From NCBI RefSeq assembly GCF_050389805.1, contig NZ_CP130945.1, forward strand, positions 3,968,001 through 4,032,000: 64,000 nt of DNA, written 5' to 3'. Positions within the stretch are counted from its first letter, which is position 1. Every line of letters starts with the position of its first letter. A program made the position numbers and the translations under genes. The notes beneath the pieces were generated by a model. The model was not told the origin of the DNA. It searched no databases and was given only the letters and a program-made list of their open reading frames with translations. Below are positions 1 through 8,625 of this stretch, one piece after another. This DNA comes from Bacillus_BD sp050389805 (GTDB lineage: Bacteria; Bacillota; Bacilli; Bacillales; Cytobacillaceae).

Positions 1-187
1 CCGACTTCACCGAGCTTCACACCTTATTCTTGTACACATTTAAATAAAGCATGTCGGAGTATTAGAGTAGGCATTTCAAGGCGTTACCCTATCATTCTAC
101 CTATCAAGTTAAGAGTTCACGACTCTCTTACAGTCTTTTGACTTTCAGACAGCGTGCATAACCTTTTCAGTTATGAACGTGTCGCAC
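1..187 (-). mobile_element. Probable 5' end of a group II intron inserted in radC (runs off the window)
   Basis: RadC homology stops abruptly in the catalytic HNH(P) motif. On the minus strand the sequence immediately after the first base of the expected Pro codon reads GTGCGACACG, which matches the GUGYG 5' boundary of bacterial group II introns. No long reading frame is present, and the segment folds into successive hairpins: CATAAC/GTTATG, AGTC/GACT and AAGAG/CTCTT. That fits domain I of an intron RNA better than a protein-coding element. The intron-encoded reverse transcriptase and the 3' exon would lie left of position 1. The alternative is the end of another integrated element or an assembly edge. 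The boundary is seen in the sequence; the identity is inferred. Confidence 0.5.
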
Positions 188-728
188 GATGGTTGTGAAT
201 GCAGATAATCGATGCGGCTGAGCGGCGTAAAGCTTCTTTGTATACTTCGCGCGGATGCACGATCGAGGCATTCAGGCTTCCGATAAAAACAGTTTTCTTG
301 TTTATAACTTGATTTTTTGTATTTAAGTAAAGGGTGACGAAGTGTTCTTGTGTGAGGAATCGCATGTCATTCATGACATATTTGGCTCCATCTTCTGGGG
401 AGCGGATGACATATCGGTCATCGTAGTTTAAATTGGAGACCCTTCTGCCTAGTTCGATGGCGGCAAGAACTTGGATAGCTTTCGCTGAACCAATTCCTTT
501 AATGGCCGTTATTTCATCTAGCGTGGCATCTTTTAATAAGCGTAAGCCTTCAAATTGAGTCAGTAGACGATTGGCTAATTGAAGGACAGATTCTTCTTTT
601 GTACCCGTTCGAAGTAAAAGGGCCAGTAATTCATGGTTGGATAAACTCTCTGGCCCTGAATGGACGAATCGTTCTCTTGGACGTTCATCCTTTGGAAAAT
701 CACGGATCATGAATGAATCGGTTGTCAT
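188..728 (-). CDS. radC: RadC (JAMM/MPN+ domain DNA repair-family protein), interrupted; 5' part only
   Basis: The 180 complete codons cover the N-terminal helix-hairpin-helix region (around 'GIGSAKAIQVLAAIELGRR') and most of the MPN+/JAMM domain, up to the HNH of the conserved HNHPSGD metal-binding motif. Reading then continues into five unrelated codons and a stop. A full RadC of this family is about 225 residues, so the last 45 or so, including the second half of the active site, are missing here. The start at 728 has an AGGGAGG site seven bases upstream. The gene follows maf as in B. subtilis. If the inserted sequence is a self-splicing intron, the mRNA could be restored; otherwise the gene is broken. 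Confidence 0.88.
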
Positions 729-766
729 TATTTTTTCCTCCCTTTTAGAGTGGGAGTATGAAGAAA

Positions 767-1333
767 TTACAGCTCAAATCCTGCTTTTTTCAGCTCTCTT
801 ATCGTCCGAGAAACCGGGAGCCCTACAACAGCAAAGTAATCTCCGGCCATTTTTTTCACAAGGAGACTACCGAACCCTTGTATGCCGTATGCACCCGCTT
901 TATCAAACGGTTCTCCGGTATCAAGATATTGATTAATTTCTTCAATGGATAACTCCCAAAACTCTACATCTGATTTTTCATAAAATTTGATTTTGTCATT
1001 TGGTGTAACAATGGATACCCCGGTAAATACAGAATGCGTTTTTCCAGACAAACTATTTAACATGGAAAATGCATCTTCACGGTTTTGCGGTTTACCTAAA
1101 ATAACTCCATCATTTACAACAATGGTGTCAGAACCAATCACAAAAGAGGATGGATACTTAAGTGCGACTGCCTGCGCCTTTCGATAAGCCAATTCCATCA
1201 CGATTTCATCTGGGCTCCAGTTTGGGTCATAATTCTCATCCACATCACTGCTTACTGTTTGAAACGTTAATTGGAGATTTTCTAGAAGTTCTTTTCGTCG
1301 TGGAGATGATGAGGCTAAAATGAGGTCTTGCAT
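767..1333 (-). CDS. maf: Maf family nucleoside triphosphate pyrophosphatase
   Basis: This 188-aa protein carries the Maf signature 'LILASSSPRRKELL' at residues 4-17 and the conserved 'GSDTIV' and 'YRKAQAVA' blocks. Family members hydrolyse non-canonical or modified nucleoside triphosphates (dTTP/UTP type) to monophosphates. In B. subtilis Maf is also linked to arrest of septum formation and to competence-related division control. The ATG at 1333 is preceded by AAGGAAGGTGG. It sits between spoIIB and radC, 38 bp upstream of radC, so maf and radC are probably co-transcribed. Confidence 0.95.
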   Translation of the reverse strand: MQDLILASSSPRRKELLENLQLTFQTVSSDVDENYDPNWSPDEIVMELAYRKAQAVALKYPSSFVIGSDTIVVNDGVILGKPQNREDAFSMLNSLSGKTHSVFTGVSIVTPNDKIKFYEKSDVEFWELSIEEINQYLDTGEPFDKAGAYGIQGFGSLLVKKMAGDYFAVVGLPVSRTIRELKKAGFEL

Positions 1334-1415
1334 ATGGCCACCTTCCTTTATTTTCTAGTTAGGGAGATACATGTACATACTATCATTTCTAATTACGACA
1401 AACAATATGAGGAAA

Positions 1416-1453
1416 TTTAAAAAAGAGGTAAACAATGAGTCAATGTTTACCCC
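1416..1453 (-). terminator. Rho-independent terminator after spoIIB
   Basis: The inverted repeat GGTAAACA (1427-1434) / TGTTTACC (1444-1451) is followed on the minus strand by a T-rich run. It separates spoIIB from maf. Confidence 0.8.
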
Positions 1454-1535
1454 TTTTTGTAAATTCATTTCCCAGAAAATACTGGTATCGAGTGCATACG
1501 ACTTTATCAGTCAGGATACGGCAATGGAAGCTATT

Positions 1536-2615
1536 TTATAAACTTTGATAATGTGCTAAAAAAGTCAATAGATGCTGTTGAACCATATTTAGGGTACTAG
1601 ATTTAGGATTCTGATCATACACCTTTAATTGAGCTGAGGCCGCCTCTAATTGGGAGTAAATTCCAATCATATGTTGATTTTGTAGCTTTTCCTTATCAAT
1701 TTTCGCTAAATTAGCGGCTTGTTTATTTACATTATCCATTACATCTTGAGGAATCTTATTCGTCCCATTTACAGAGGAAATGCTCGTCATTAAACTTTGA
1801 TAAAGCTGTGGAGTTAATTCGAGCGTCTTTACTTCTTCTTCAAGTAACTTTGAAATTTGTTTTTCACTAATACTCCATTGTTTTGAATAGGTATCCACTC
1901 CACTCGATCCTAGTTTACTCCCTATTAACTTAGCATCTTCAACAGTACCAGAAAGTCCTACATATAAGGCAAATTGTTGATCGGAGGCAAAAACCTCTGC
2001 TGGGATGCCTTTATTGTTCAAATCTTTTTTTATTTGTCCTGCCGATTCCTTGGTAGAATAAATGCCTTCTTGAACAACAGCTGCGGAGATAGTCTGTTTT
2101 GTCGCTGTCAATGTTCCACTTCCTCCTTGATTTTCACCGGCTGGAGGAGCCTCTACTTCATTATTGACAACAGGCTGGTCTTGATCAACTACCTTCTCAG
2201 CTGGAACAATTTTTAGAAGCATTAATCCAAAGAAAGTGCCCAAGAGTACTGCGAAAAAGATCGAAAAAAACATAGAAAGGTTTATCTTTTTAAATGGTAG
2301 TTTCATAGTTTTAAAACTAGACTTTTTAGTAGGTAGATTTTTTTTCTTTTTGCTCGATGTTGATTGGGGTTTAATTTCTTCGATCACAGGAGGAGTTGTA
2401 TTTTTGGGCAAAATCCACTCAAAGCTATCATTTTCATCGTTTTGATCCACTGCCGCAGCCGTTTCCTGCTGTACTGGTTCAGTTGATGTTGATTGCTTTT
2501 CATTTGCCTCAACCTTTTGTATTTCTTCATTTTCTTTTTTAGTTTTATCGATAAACGGACTTTCCTTTCCGTTAATTTTGATGGTAATTGTTTTCCGTTC
2601 ATTAGGCTTGTCCAT
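1536..2615 (-). CDS. spoIIB: SpoIIB-like sporulation protein with C-terminal SPOR domain
   Basis: This 359-aa protein has an acidic, low-complexity cytoplasmic N-terminus opening 'MDKPNERKTITIKINGKES'. One membrane segment follows at about residues 112-132 ('MFFSIFFAVLLGTFFGLMLL'), then an extracytoplasmic part with a SPOR-type repeat at about 175-245 and a roughly 110-residue helical tail. SpoIIB localises to the sporulation septum and helps peptidoglycan thinning and engulfment; SPOR domains bind denuded glycan strands. Its position next to maf and the comC locus is that of B. subtilis spoIIB. The start has a GGGAGG site eleven bases upstream. The assignment rests on synteny, topology and the SPOR region. 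Confidence 0.85.
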   Translation of the reverse strand: MDKPNERKTITIKINGKESPFIDKTKKENEEIQKVEANEKQSTSTEPVQQETAAAVDQNDENDSFEWILPKNTTPPVIEEIKPQSTSSKKKKNLPTKKSSFKTMKLPFKKINLSMFFSIFFAVLLGTFFGLMLLKIVPAEKVVDQDQPVVNNEVEAPPAGENQGGSGTLTATKQTISAAVVQEGIYSTKESAGQIKKDLNNKGIPAEVFASDQQFALYVGLSGTVEDAKLIGSKLGSSGVDTYSKQWSISEKQISKLLEEEVKTLELTPQLYQSLMTSISSVNGTNKIPQDVMDNVNKQAANLAKIDKEKLQNQHMIGIYSQLEAASAQLKVYDQNPKSSTLNMVQQHLLTFLAHYQSL

Positions 2616-2666
2616 GTTAGGTGCATCCTCCCTACAAAACTCATTGGTAACATCCTATCATAACGG

Positions 2667-2700
2667 CAAAAAAAAATAACAAGACTTTTGTCGTCTTGTT
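2667..2700 (-). terminator. Terminator at the end of the pilus operon
   Basis: AACAAGAC (2678-2685) pairs with GTCTTGTT (2693-2700) and is followed on the minus strand by about ten T residues (2667-2676). It lies between pilC and spoIIB. Confidence 0.85.
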
Positions 2701-2828
2701 AGAGAATGCTTTCGACATTTCTCGCTTCGCGTGGGGGTGTCGATACTCCAAGGGTGAGCATTTTAGTTTGTCTTGTATTTATGCCAAGTTTGGTTTACGT
2801 TTCTGCTGTTAACCCCGATTGTATTAAA

Positions 2829-2869
2829 ACTCTTTTTAGGTTTTATAATTATGTAAAACCTAAAAGAGT
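2829..2869 (-). other. Long AT-rich hairpin downstream of pilC
   Basis: Arms 2829-2845 and 2854-2869 are complementary except for one bulged base, with an 8-base loop. There is no strong T-run. This may be a 3' mRNA stabilising structure or a weak first terminator ahead of the one at 2667-2700. The remainder of 2616-2919 shows nothing recognisable. Confidence 0.55.
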
Positions 2870-2919
2870 ATGAATTAATATGATGTTGGGCACGGTTTGG
2901 TAATTTCTTCAAAAATAGG

Positions 2920-4131
2920 TTATATGCCTTCGTAGATTGAGAACATTGGCATCATGGCTGCTAGTACGATTAGACCGACAATCCCACCTAAAATCGCGAT
3001 CATGAGTGGCTCTAGTACGGTGCTTAATCTTGAAGCCATTTGTTCTACTTCTTCCTCATAGAAATCAGCAATTTTTTCAAGCATCGTATCCAATTGCCCT
3101 GTTTCTTCTCCGATTGCCACCATATGACTGACCAAGTTTGGAAAAACCCAACTTTGCGCTAGGGGCATGGACAAACTAGCTCCCATTCGTAATGATTCCC
3201 GAGATTCATCTAATACTTTTTCAAACACTTTGTTTCCTGAAACTTCGCCACTCATTCTCAGGATTTGTAAAACCGGAACAGAGCTGGCGAATAAAGAAGC
3301 CATCGTTCGCGAAATTCTCGCAATGATTTGCTTTTGCGCTAATACTCCAAACACAGGAATTTTCAATTTCACTAAATCCAGCATATATTGTCCTTTTGGA
3401 TTCCGTTTGACGGCAATATAAGCAATAATCAGTAGTACAACAAATAACACGCAAATATACCAATAATCAATCATAAAATTAGAAATGGCTAGAACGATTT
3501 TAGTAGGTAATGGAATCTCTCCACCTACTGATAACAAGTTATCGAGTAAACTCGGTAGCACTTGTGTTAATAAAATCACAACGACCACAACAGCAACAAC
3601 GGAAACAACGATTGGATACATCATTGCAGACTTTACTTTTCCATGAATTTTATGTTCCTTTTCATAGAAAAGCGCTAATTGATCCATGACTTTTTCTAAG
3701 TCCCCACTTGTTTCCCCAGCTAGAATCATATTGATAAAAACTTTATCGAAGATTTTTGGGAATTTTTTACAGGCTTCTGAAAAAGCGATACCCGAACGGA
3801 TATCTTGGTAAATGGCATTCAACGCTTTTTGTAAAGGTTTTGAAGAAACTTGGTCAGAAAGTAATCGAATCGAATCGGCAATAGGCGTACCTGCATTTAA
3901 TAGAGTTGCTAGTTGGCGACAAAACATCACAAAGTCCTGGCTTTTTACAGGCTTGCCAATGGTTATATCTAAGTCTTTTGTTAGGAAGGTTTCTTTTCTT
4001 TCTTTGATTTCTGAAATATATAAGCCTTTCCTTTTTAACTCTTCCATCGCCTCTGCCTTTGAAACGACATCTAATTTCCCTTTTACTTCCTTCCCTGTTC
4101 GTGAATCAATTCCTTTATATTGAAATATCAT
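2920..4131 (-). CDS. pilC: Type IV pilus inner-membrane platform protein PilC
   Basis: The 403-aa protein contains two T2SS-F domains, at about residues 65-190 and 270-390. They are separated by membrane segments near residues 168-190 and 220-240, with a last one near 375-395. The N-terminus 'MIFQYKGIDSRTGKEVKGKL' is typical of the PilC/GspF family, and the length matches the usual ~400 aa. PilC forms the membrane platform on which the PilB and PilT motors act. It is the last gene of the operon, 31 bp after pilT, and its start is preceded by AAAGGAGG. Confidence 0.96.
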   Translation of the reverse strand: MIFQYKGIDSRTGKEVKGKLDVVSKAEAMEELKRKGLYISEIKERKETFLTKDLDITIGKPVKSQDFVMFCRQLATLLNAGTPIADSIRLLSDQVSSKPLQKALNAIYQDIRSGIAFSEACKKFPKIFDKVFINMILAGETSGDLEKVMDQLALFYEKEHKIHGKVKSAMMYPIVVSVVAVVVVVILLTQVLPSLLDNLLSVGGEIPLPTKIVLAISNFMIDYWYICVLFVVLLIIAYIAVKRNPKGQYMLDLVKLKIPVFGVLAQKQIIARISRTMASLFASSVPVLQILRMSGEVSGNKVFEKVLDESRESLRMGASLSMPLAQSWVFPNLVSHMVAIGEETGQLDTMLEKIADFYEEEVEQMASRLSTVLEPLMIAILGGIVGLIVLAAMMPMFSIYEGI

Positions 4132-4161
4132 TCAACGTGAACCTCCTTTCTCAGAACCTGC

Positions 4162-5220
4162 TTATTTATTTCGATCCCAGTTTGGAACAAACTCATCTGC
4201 AGTTGCACGTGTAATAATTCCTTTTTGAACTAATTGAGTAACAGCCATATTCATCGTCTGCATCCCGTAAGATTTACCCGTTTCCAATACGGTTTGAATT
4301 TGATGAATTTTATTTGAACGAATCAGGTTAGCAACAGCGTAATTAGACACTAATACTTCAAGAGCCGCTACCCTTCCTGATCCATCTGCTGTTGGCAATA
4401 GTCTTTGTGAAATAACCCCGACCAATGTACTCGCCAATTGCGTACGAATTTGCTGTTGATGCTCAGCAGAGAAAACATCAATGATCCGATCAACGGTTTG
4501 TGCAGCTCCAGTTGTATGGAGGGTTGCTAACACTAAATGACCCGTTTCAGCCGCAGTAATCGCTGTTTGAATCGTATCTAGATCCCGCATTTCTCCTACT
4601 AAAATGACATCCGGGTCTTGACGAAGAGCTGCTCGTAATCCAATCGAAAACGATTGACTATCTTGACCTATTTCCCGCTGATTGACAATGCTATTTTTAT
4701 GGCGATGAAGATACTCAATCGGATCTTCTAACGTTAAAATATGCTTACTTTGTGTTTCATTAATATGATCAATGATTGCCGCCAATGTCGTAGATTTCCC
4801 GCTCCCAGTTGGACCTGTGACTAGTATAATCCCTTGTGGGTATTTGGCAAACTCCTTTGTAATTGGAGGGAGGTTCAATGACTCAATCGTCGGAATTTCA
4901 CTGTTAATCACACGGCAAACAATCCCAATCGAACCTCTTTGTCTGTACATATTGACACGAAAACGGCAGATTCCTTGGAAAGAATAGGAAAAGTCTAGTT
5001 CTCCATCATTTAGGAAGCGTTCAAACTGAACCTCTGTCGTAATTTCCTTCGCCATTCGCAGTGTATCTTCTGGTGTTAGCTTTTCTACACCGATTCTCTT
5101 TAATTTCCCATTGATTCGTACAATGGGGGTAATTCCAGTTGTAATGTGTAAATCAGATGCTTCGTTTTTAAAAGCAAAATGTAAGAGTTTCTCCATGGCC
5201 AACGCATTTGTTGTGTTCAT
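4162..5220 (-). CDS. pilT: Type IV pilus retraction ATPase PilT
   Basis: A secretion ATPase of about 352 aa with Walker A 'GPTGSGKSTT' (about residue 140 from the upstream ATG), an Asp box, Walker B 'VILVGEMRD' and a His box 'HLVLATLHTTGAA'. The C-terminal 'AVANLIRSNKIHQIQTVLE' block distinguishes PilT retraction motors from PilB. PilT depolymerises pili and powers twitching. The ATG at 5220 has AAGGGA about ten bases upstream. An alternative in-frame ATG lies at 5238. It follows pilB by about 50 bp. The presence of pilT argues for retractile pili and not merely a competence pseudopilus. Confidence 0.96.
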   Translation of the reverse strand: MNTTNALAMEKLLHFAFKNEASDLHITTGITPIVRINGKLKRIGVEKLTPEDTLRMAKEITTEVQFERFLNDGELDFSYSFQGICRFRVNMYRQRGSIGIVCRVINSEIPTIESLNLPPITKEFAKYPQGIILVTGPTGSGKSTTLAAIIDHINETQSKHILTLEDPIEYLHRHKNSIVNQREIGQDSQSFSIGLRAALRQDPDVILVGEMRDLDTIQTAITAAETGHLVLATLHTTGAAQTVDRIIDVFSAEHQQQIRTQLASTLVGVISQRLLPTADGSGRVAALEVLVSNYAVANLIRSNKIHQIQTVLETGKSYGMQTMNMAVTQLVQKGIITRATADEFVPNWDRNK

Positions 5221-5270
5221 TGCTCTTATTCCCTTCATTCATTATCTCGTCTTTGCTTGGAGTAGGGGCT

Positions 5271-6935
5271 TTATACAATGACTCGATACACTTCCTCTAA
5301 TGTTGTAAGTCCCTTTGATACTTTATGGAGTCCATCATAAAACATTCCTTTAAACCCAAGCTCTTCAACATATTGACGATACATGGAATCAGGGTGTTTT
5401 TTCGTGACCATTTCTCTTAAATGATTATCTAACAATACCATTTCATGAATCGCCATTCTGCCTTTATAGCCCGTACTATTGCAGTTTGAACATCCCGCTC
5501 CTTTTACAATTCCACTCGTTGGAAGTCCTTTTGATTCAAAAAGCTCTTTCTCCTCATCTGTTAAACTATAAGTGGTCGCACAATAAGGACACACTTTTCT
5601 TACAAGCCTTTGCGCCAGTACTCCAACTAAGGAAGAGGCAACAAGGAAAGGTTCTACTCCCATATCAATTAAACGACTAATCGCACTGACAGCATCATTC
5701 GTATGCAGCGTACTTAATACTAAATGTCCTGTCATCGCTGAGCGTAAAGCGATTTCTGCTGTTTCCGAGTCACGAATTTCCCCAACCATGATAATATCGG
5801 GATCTTGTCGTAAAATTGACCGCAAACCAGCAGCAAAGGTCATTCCGATATTGGACCTTACTTGGACTTGGTTAATCCCTTTAATTTGATACTCGACCGG
5901 ATCTTCTACTGTAATAATATTGACACTATCATTGTTTAACTCTTGTAGTGCGGTATACAAAGTGGTCGATTTCCCTGATCCCGTTGGACCTGTGACGAGA
6001 ATTAGCCCATATGCATGCTTAATGGCTTTACGGAAGTTTTGTTCATTATCCTCTGAAAACCCTAATTGATTGATCCCTAATGTAACACTTTGATTATCTA
6101 GTAAACGCATCACGACTTTTTCGCCATAGACCGTTGGCAATATCGAAACACGGATATCAATCGTTTTTAACTCAAACTCCATTTTAAAACGACCATCTTG
6201 TGGTAAACGTTTTTCCGCAATATTTAACCGTGACATGATTTTAATTCTTGAAACCAGGACATTGTTCATTTTAATTGGCAAGGATCGCTCTGTTCGAAGA
6301 ATCCCGTCAACTCTAAGTCTAATAAGCATTTCCGTTTCTTGAGGATCAAAGTGAATATCACTGGCCCCCAGTTGATTCGCTTGACTGATTAATTGATTGA
6401 CCATTTTCGCAACAGCAGAATCATCATTTTGCTGCGCTTCAAGTAGTGCCATCTCATCTTCATACATTGGAATTTCTTGGAGCATTTGATCGATCGATTT
6501 TTGCATCCCATAATAACGGTTAATCGCTAGACGCAATTCATCCTTTTTAGCAATAGCCGGATCGATCTCAAATCCTGTGCTTAGACGTAAATCATCAAGC
6601 GCAAAGTAATCAAGGGGATCAGACATCGCCACCATTAAGCGGTTATTCGATTTTTTCAAAGGAAGTATTTGATATTTTCGAGCGAGTTCCTCGGTAATGA
6701 TGTTGACTAATTTCCGATCAATTTTTTGTTTATACAAGTCAACATGCGGGATGCCTAACTGAAACTCTAGTACTTCTATGATTTGCTGCTCACTTACTAA
6801 ATTCATGGCGATTAACTGATCGCCCAGTCTTAGTCCTGTATGTTTTTGCTCTTGTAAAGCTTCCATTAGCTGTTCTTCAGTAATTATGGAGGCTCCTACT
6901 AACAAATCCCCTAATCGTTTTCGCTTTTGAATCAT
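5271..6935 (-). CDS. pilB: Type IV pilus extension ATPase PilB
   Basis: A 554-aa GspE/PilB-type motor. It has an N-terminal MshEN-type domain (residues about 1-150, 'RLGDLLVGASIITEEQLMEA'). Walker A 'GPTGSGKSTTLY' falls near residue 315, followed by 'DPDIIMVGEIRD' and the His box 'HLVLSTLHTNDA'. A zinc-binding tetracysteine region follows at about residues 450-480 (CPYC ... CSNC). MshEN domains of some PilB/MshE motors bind c-di-GMP, which is notable given the riboswitch in front of pilA. Whether this copy binds it cannot be judged by eye. The start is preceded by AAGAAGGG. Confidence 0.96.
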   Translation of the reverse strand: MIQKRKRLGDLLVGASIITEEQLMEALQEQKHTGLRLGDQLIAMNLVSEQQIIEVLEFQLGIPHVDLYKQKIDRKLVNIITEELARKYQILPLKKSNNRLMVAMSDPLDYFALDDLRLSTGFEIDPAIAKKDELRLAINRYYGMQKSIDQMLQEIPMYEDEMALLEAQQNDDSAVAKMVNQLISQANQLGASDIHFDPQETEMLIRLRVDGILRTERSLPIKMNNVLVSRIKIMSRLNIAEKRLPQDGRFKMEFELKTIDIRVSILPTVYGEKVVMRLLDNQSVTLGINQLGFSEDNEQNFRKAIKHAYGLILVTGPTGSGKSTTLYTALQELNNDSVNIITVEDPVEYQIKGINQVQVRSNIGMTFAAGLRSILRQDPDIIMVGEIRDSETAEIALRSAMTGHLVLSTLHTNDAVSAISRLIDMGVEPFLVASSLVGVLAQRLVRKVCPYCATTYSLTDEEKELFESKGLPTSGIVKGAGCSNCNSTGYKGRMAIHEMVLLDNHLREMVTKKHPDSMYRQYVEELGFKGMFYDGLHKVSKGLTTLEEVYRVIV

Positions 6936-7020
6936 CTAGTATCCCTTCTTTTCATAAAGTGAAACTTCCATCAGTGGGGTTTACCCGCATTATGCCGTAA
7001 TAAGATACCCTAGTATTCTA

Positions 7021-8625
7021 CTAATTTATGTCAGCTGGAACATATCGATTTAGAATGAGCATAAAATCAAGTAGTAATCCTTCTGCTTCCCATAAGGATT
7101 CACGATTTCCGTCCTTTTGATTGTTCTGTAATACTTGGTCCAATTGAGTTGAAATCGATAGCGTTTCTTGGAGCTCTCTCTTTCGATCTTCACTAACACC
7201 CTTGTTCATTAATTCTTGAATCTTACTATCATATACCTTTATTTTGGTACGGATGGCATCTAACTGTTCATCTTTGATGATATCGCCATTCGTGATATTG
7301 TTTGTCAATATTTCAGTCGTTGTTCCTACTAATTCATCTGCCGCAACTAAGAGGACATCTTTTTCAACAGTTGTTAAACGATACGGCAATGTTTTCACAT
7401 AGGAATCAAAGCCTTTGCTCTTTAATAGATCAACAATTTTTTGTGCCGAATCGTCACTGCTGTCTGTTGCCGTGTATACATAGAAAAGATCATTACCAAT
7501 AATTCTCGGATAAACTCCGCTGTCTACCAATTCTTGTACAGCACTATTTAGATTGGCATTTTCATTATAGGCTCCTGTTTGAACGACAAGAAATACTGGC
7601 TCACCTTCCCGTTTTATTGGTGGGGCGCTGTATAATTTAGTATCAGGATTTATGCTGGACTTATTTTGTTTTTTCCCACCACTTGGATTCGTTTCACTCG
7701 GTGTTCTTGTTGGCGGTAGTTCTTCTACTCTTGGAATAGTGTTTCCACTAGGATTGCTATATCCATCGCTATTATTGTTACTTACGCTTCCAGTAAGGGG
7801 AGTTTCACTATTATTTACTGTACCCGTTTCAACTTCAGTTGTTTCTGGTTCAATGTATCGCTTAATTTTAGAAGGGTCGAAGTTGTAATCTAACTTGAAT
7901 TCGTTTTTTCCATTGATTAGTTCTTCGAAATCGTTGCTGTAAAAAGCACGAATCGTTAAAACTCCTTCTAATCGGTCGTTCTCTTCATTTATCGTGTAAT
8001 CATAACTTTGAACATGAATAATTCGTTTGAATTTTTCTATGGTCTCTAAAAATTGATGTACATCTTCTTCTTCCCCATTAACGTCAATGGCTAATTCAAT
8101 GTAAGAAACAGTTAGTTTATTAACATGGGCTAGTTTTTCTTTTTCTTCTAATGATTTAAGAGTTTCTTCAGGTAAAATATGCGACCAGATAGTTGTTCCA
8201 GGCTGCTGTGTGGTTTCCGTGTTCTCTTGTGTTTCACTGTTGGCCTCAGAATCTTCATTCTCTTGAAGTGCTTTTGGTCCTAATTCATTGGGATGGTCAC
8301 TAATGGTAATATTATCAATGACAGCACCCGTCTCGATTTCTGCTTTTTCTAGCTCTTTAACAACCTCTTCAACATTAGGTAGAGTAGGAACTTTTCCTAG
8401 TAAGTCTTCTTTTTCTTGTTCTGTAAACGTTTGTGGCGCTAACTCATCTAAGTGGTTTTGATAAAATGCCACGTCAGATTGTATTCGATTTAATTCCTGT
8501 TTTTTCGCTTCTTCCTCTGCAGCCAAAGGACGAATGAGGAAAAAGAAAAATAAAGACAATAAAATAAATAGAATAAGGACAACGATTAAAACGGAATTTT
8601 TATGTTCCTCTAACCACTTTGTCAT
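7021..8625 (-). CDS. pilO: PilO-like pilus alignment protein fused to a SPOR domain and helical tail
   Basis: This 534-aa protein is far longer than ordinary PilO (~200 aa). It has a membrane anchor at about residues 10-33, a coiled-coil region (35-65) and an acidic Gln/Glu-rich stretch (~118-150). A PilO-type ferredoxin-like fold is likely at 165-240, followed by a Ser/Asn/Pro/Gly linker (245-340). A SPOR-like repeat follows at about 343-415 ('VFLVVQTGAYNENANLN' at its start), then a ~120-residue helical tail. PilO pairs with PilN to align the PilM-PilN-PilO subassembly. SPOR would tether it to peptidoglycan, standing in for the outer-membrane parts missing in a monoderm (inference). It overlaps pilN by 4 bp (ATGA). 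Confidence 0.75.
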   Translation of the reverse strand: MTKWLEEHKNSVLIVVLILFILLSLFFFFLIRPLAAEEEAKKQELNRIQSDVAFYQNHLDELAPQTFTEQEKEDLLGKVPTLPNVEEVVKELEKAEIETGAVIDNITISDHPNELGPKALQENEDSEANSETQENTETTQQPGTTIWSHILPEETLKSLEEKEKLAHVNKLTVSYIELAIDVNGEEEDVHQFLETIEKFKRIIHVQSYDYTINEENDRLEGVLTIRAFYSNDFEELINGKNEFKLDYNFDPSKIKRYIEPETTEVETGTVNNSETPLTGSVSNNNSDGYSNPSGNTIPRVEELPPTRTPSETNPSGGKKQNKSSINPDTKLYSAPPIKREGEPVFLVVQTGAYNENANLNSAVQELVDSGVYPRIIGNDLFYVYTATDSSDDSAQKIVDLLKSKGFDSYVKTLPYRLTTVEKDVLLVAADELVGTTTEILTNNITNGDIIKDEQLDAIRTKIKVYDSKIQELMNKGVSEDRKRELQETLSISTQLDQVLQNNQKDGNRESLWEAEGLLLDFMLILNRYVPADIN

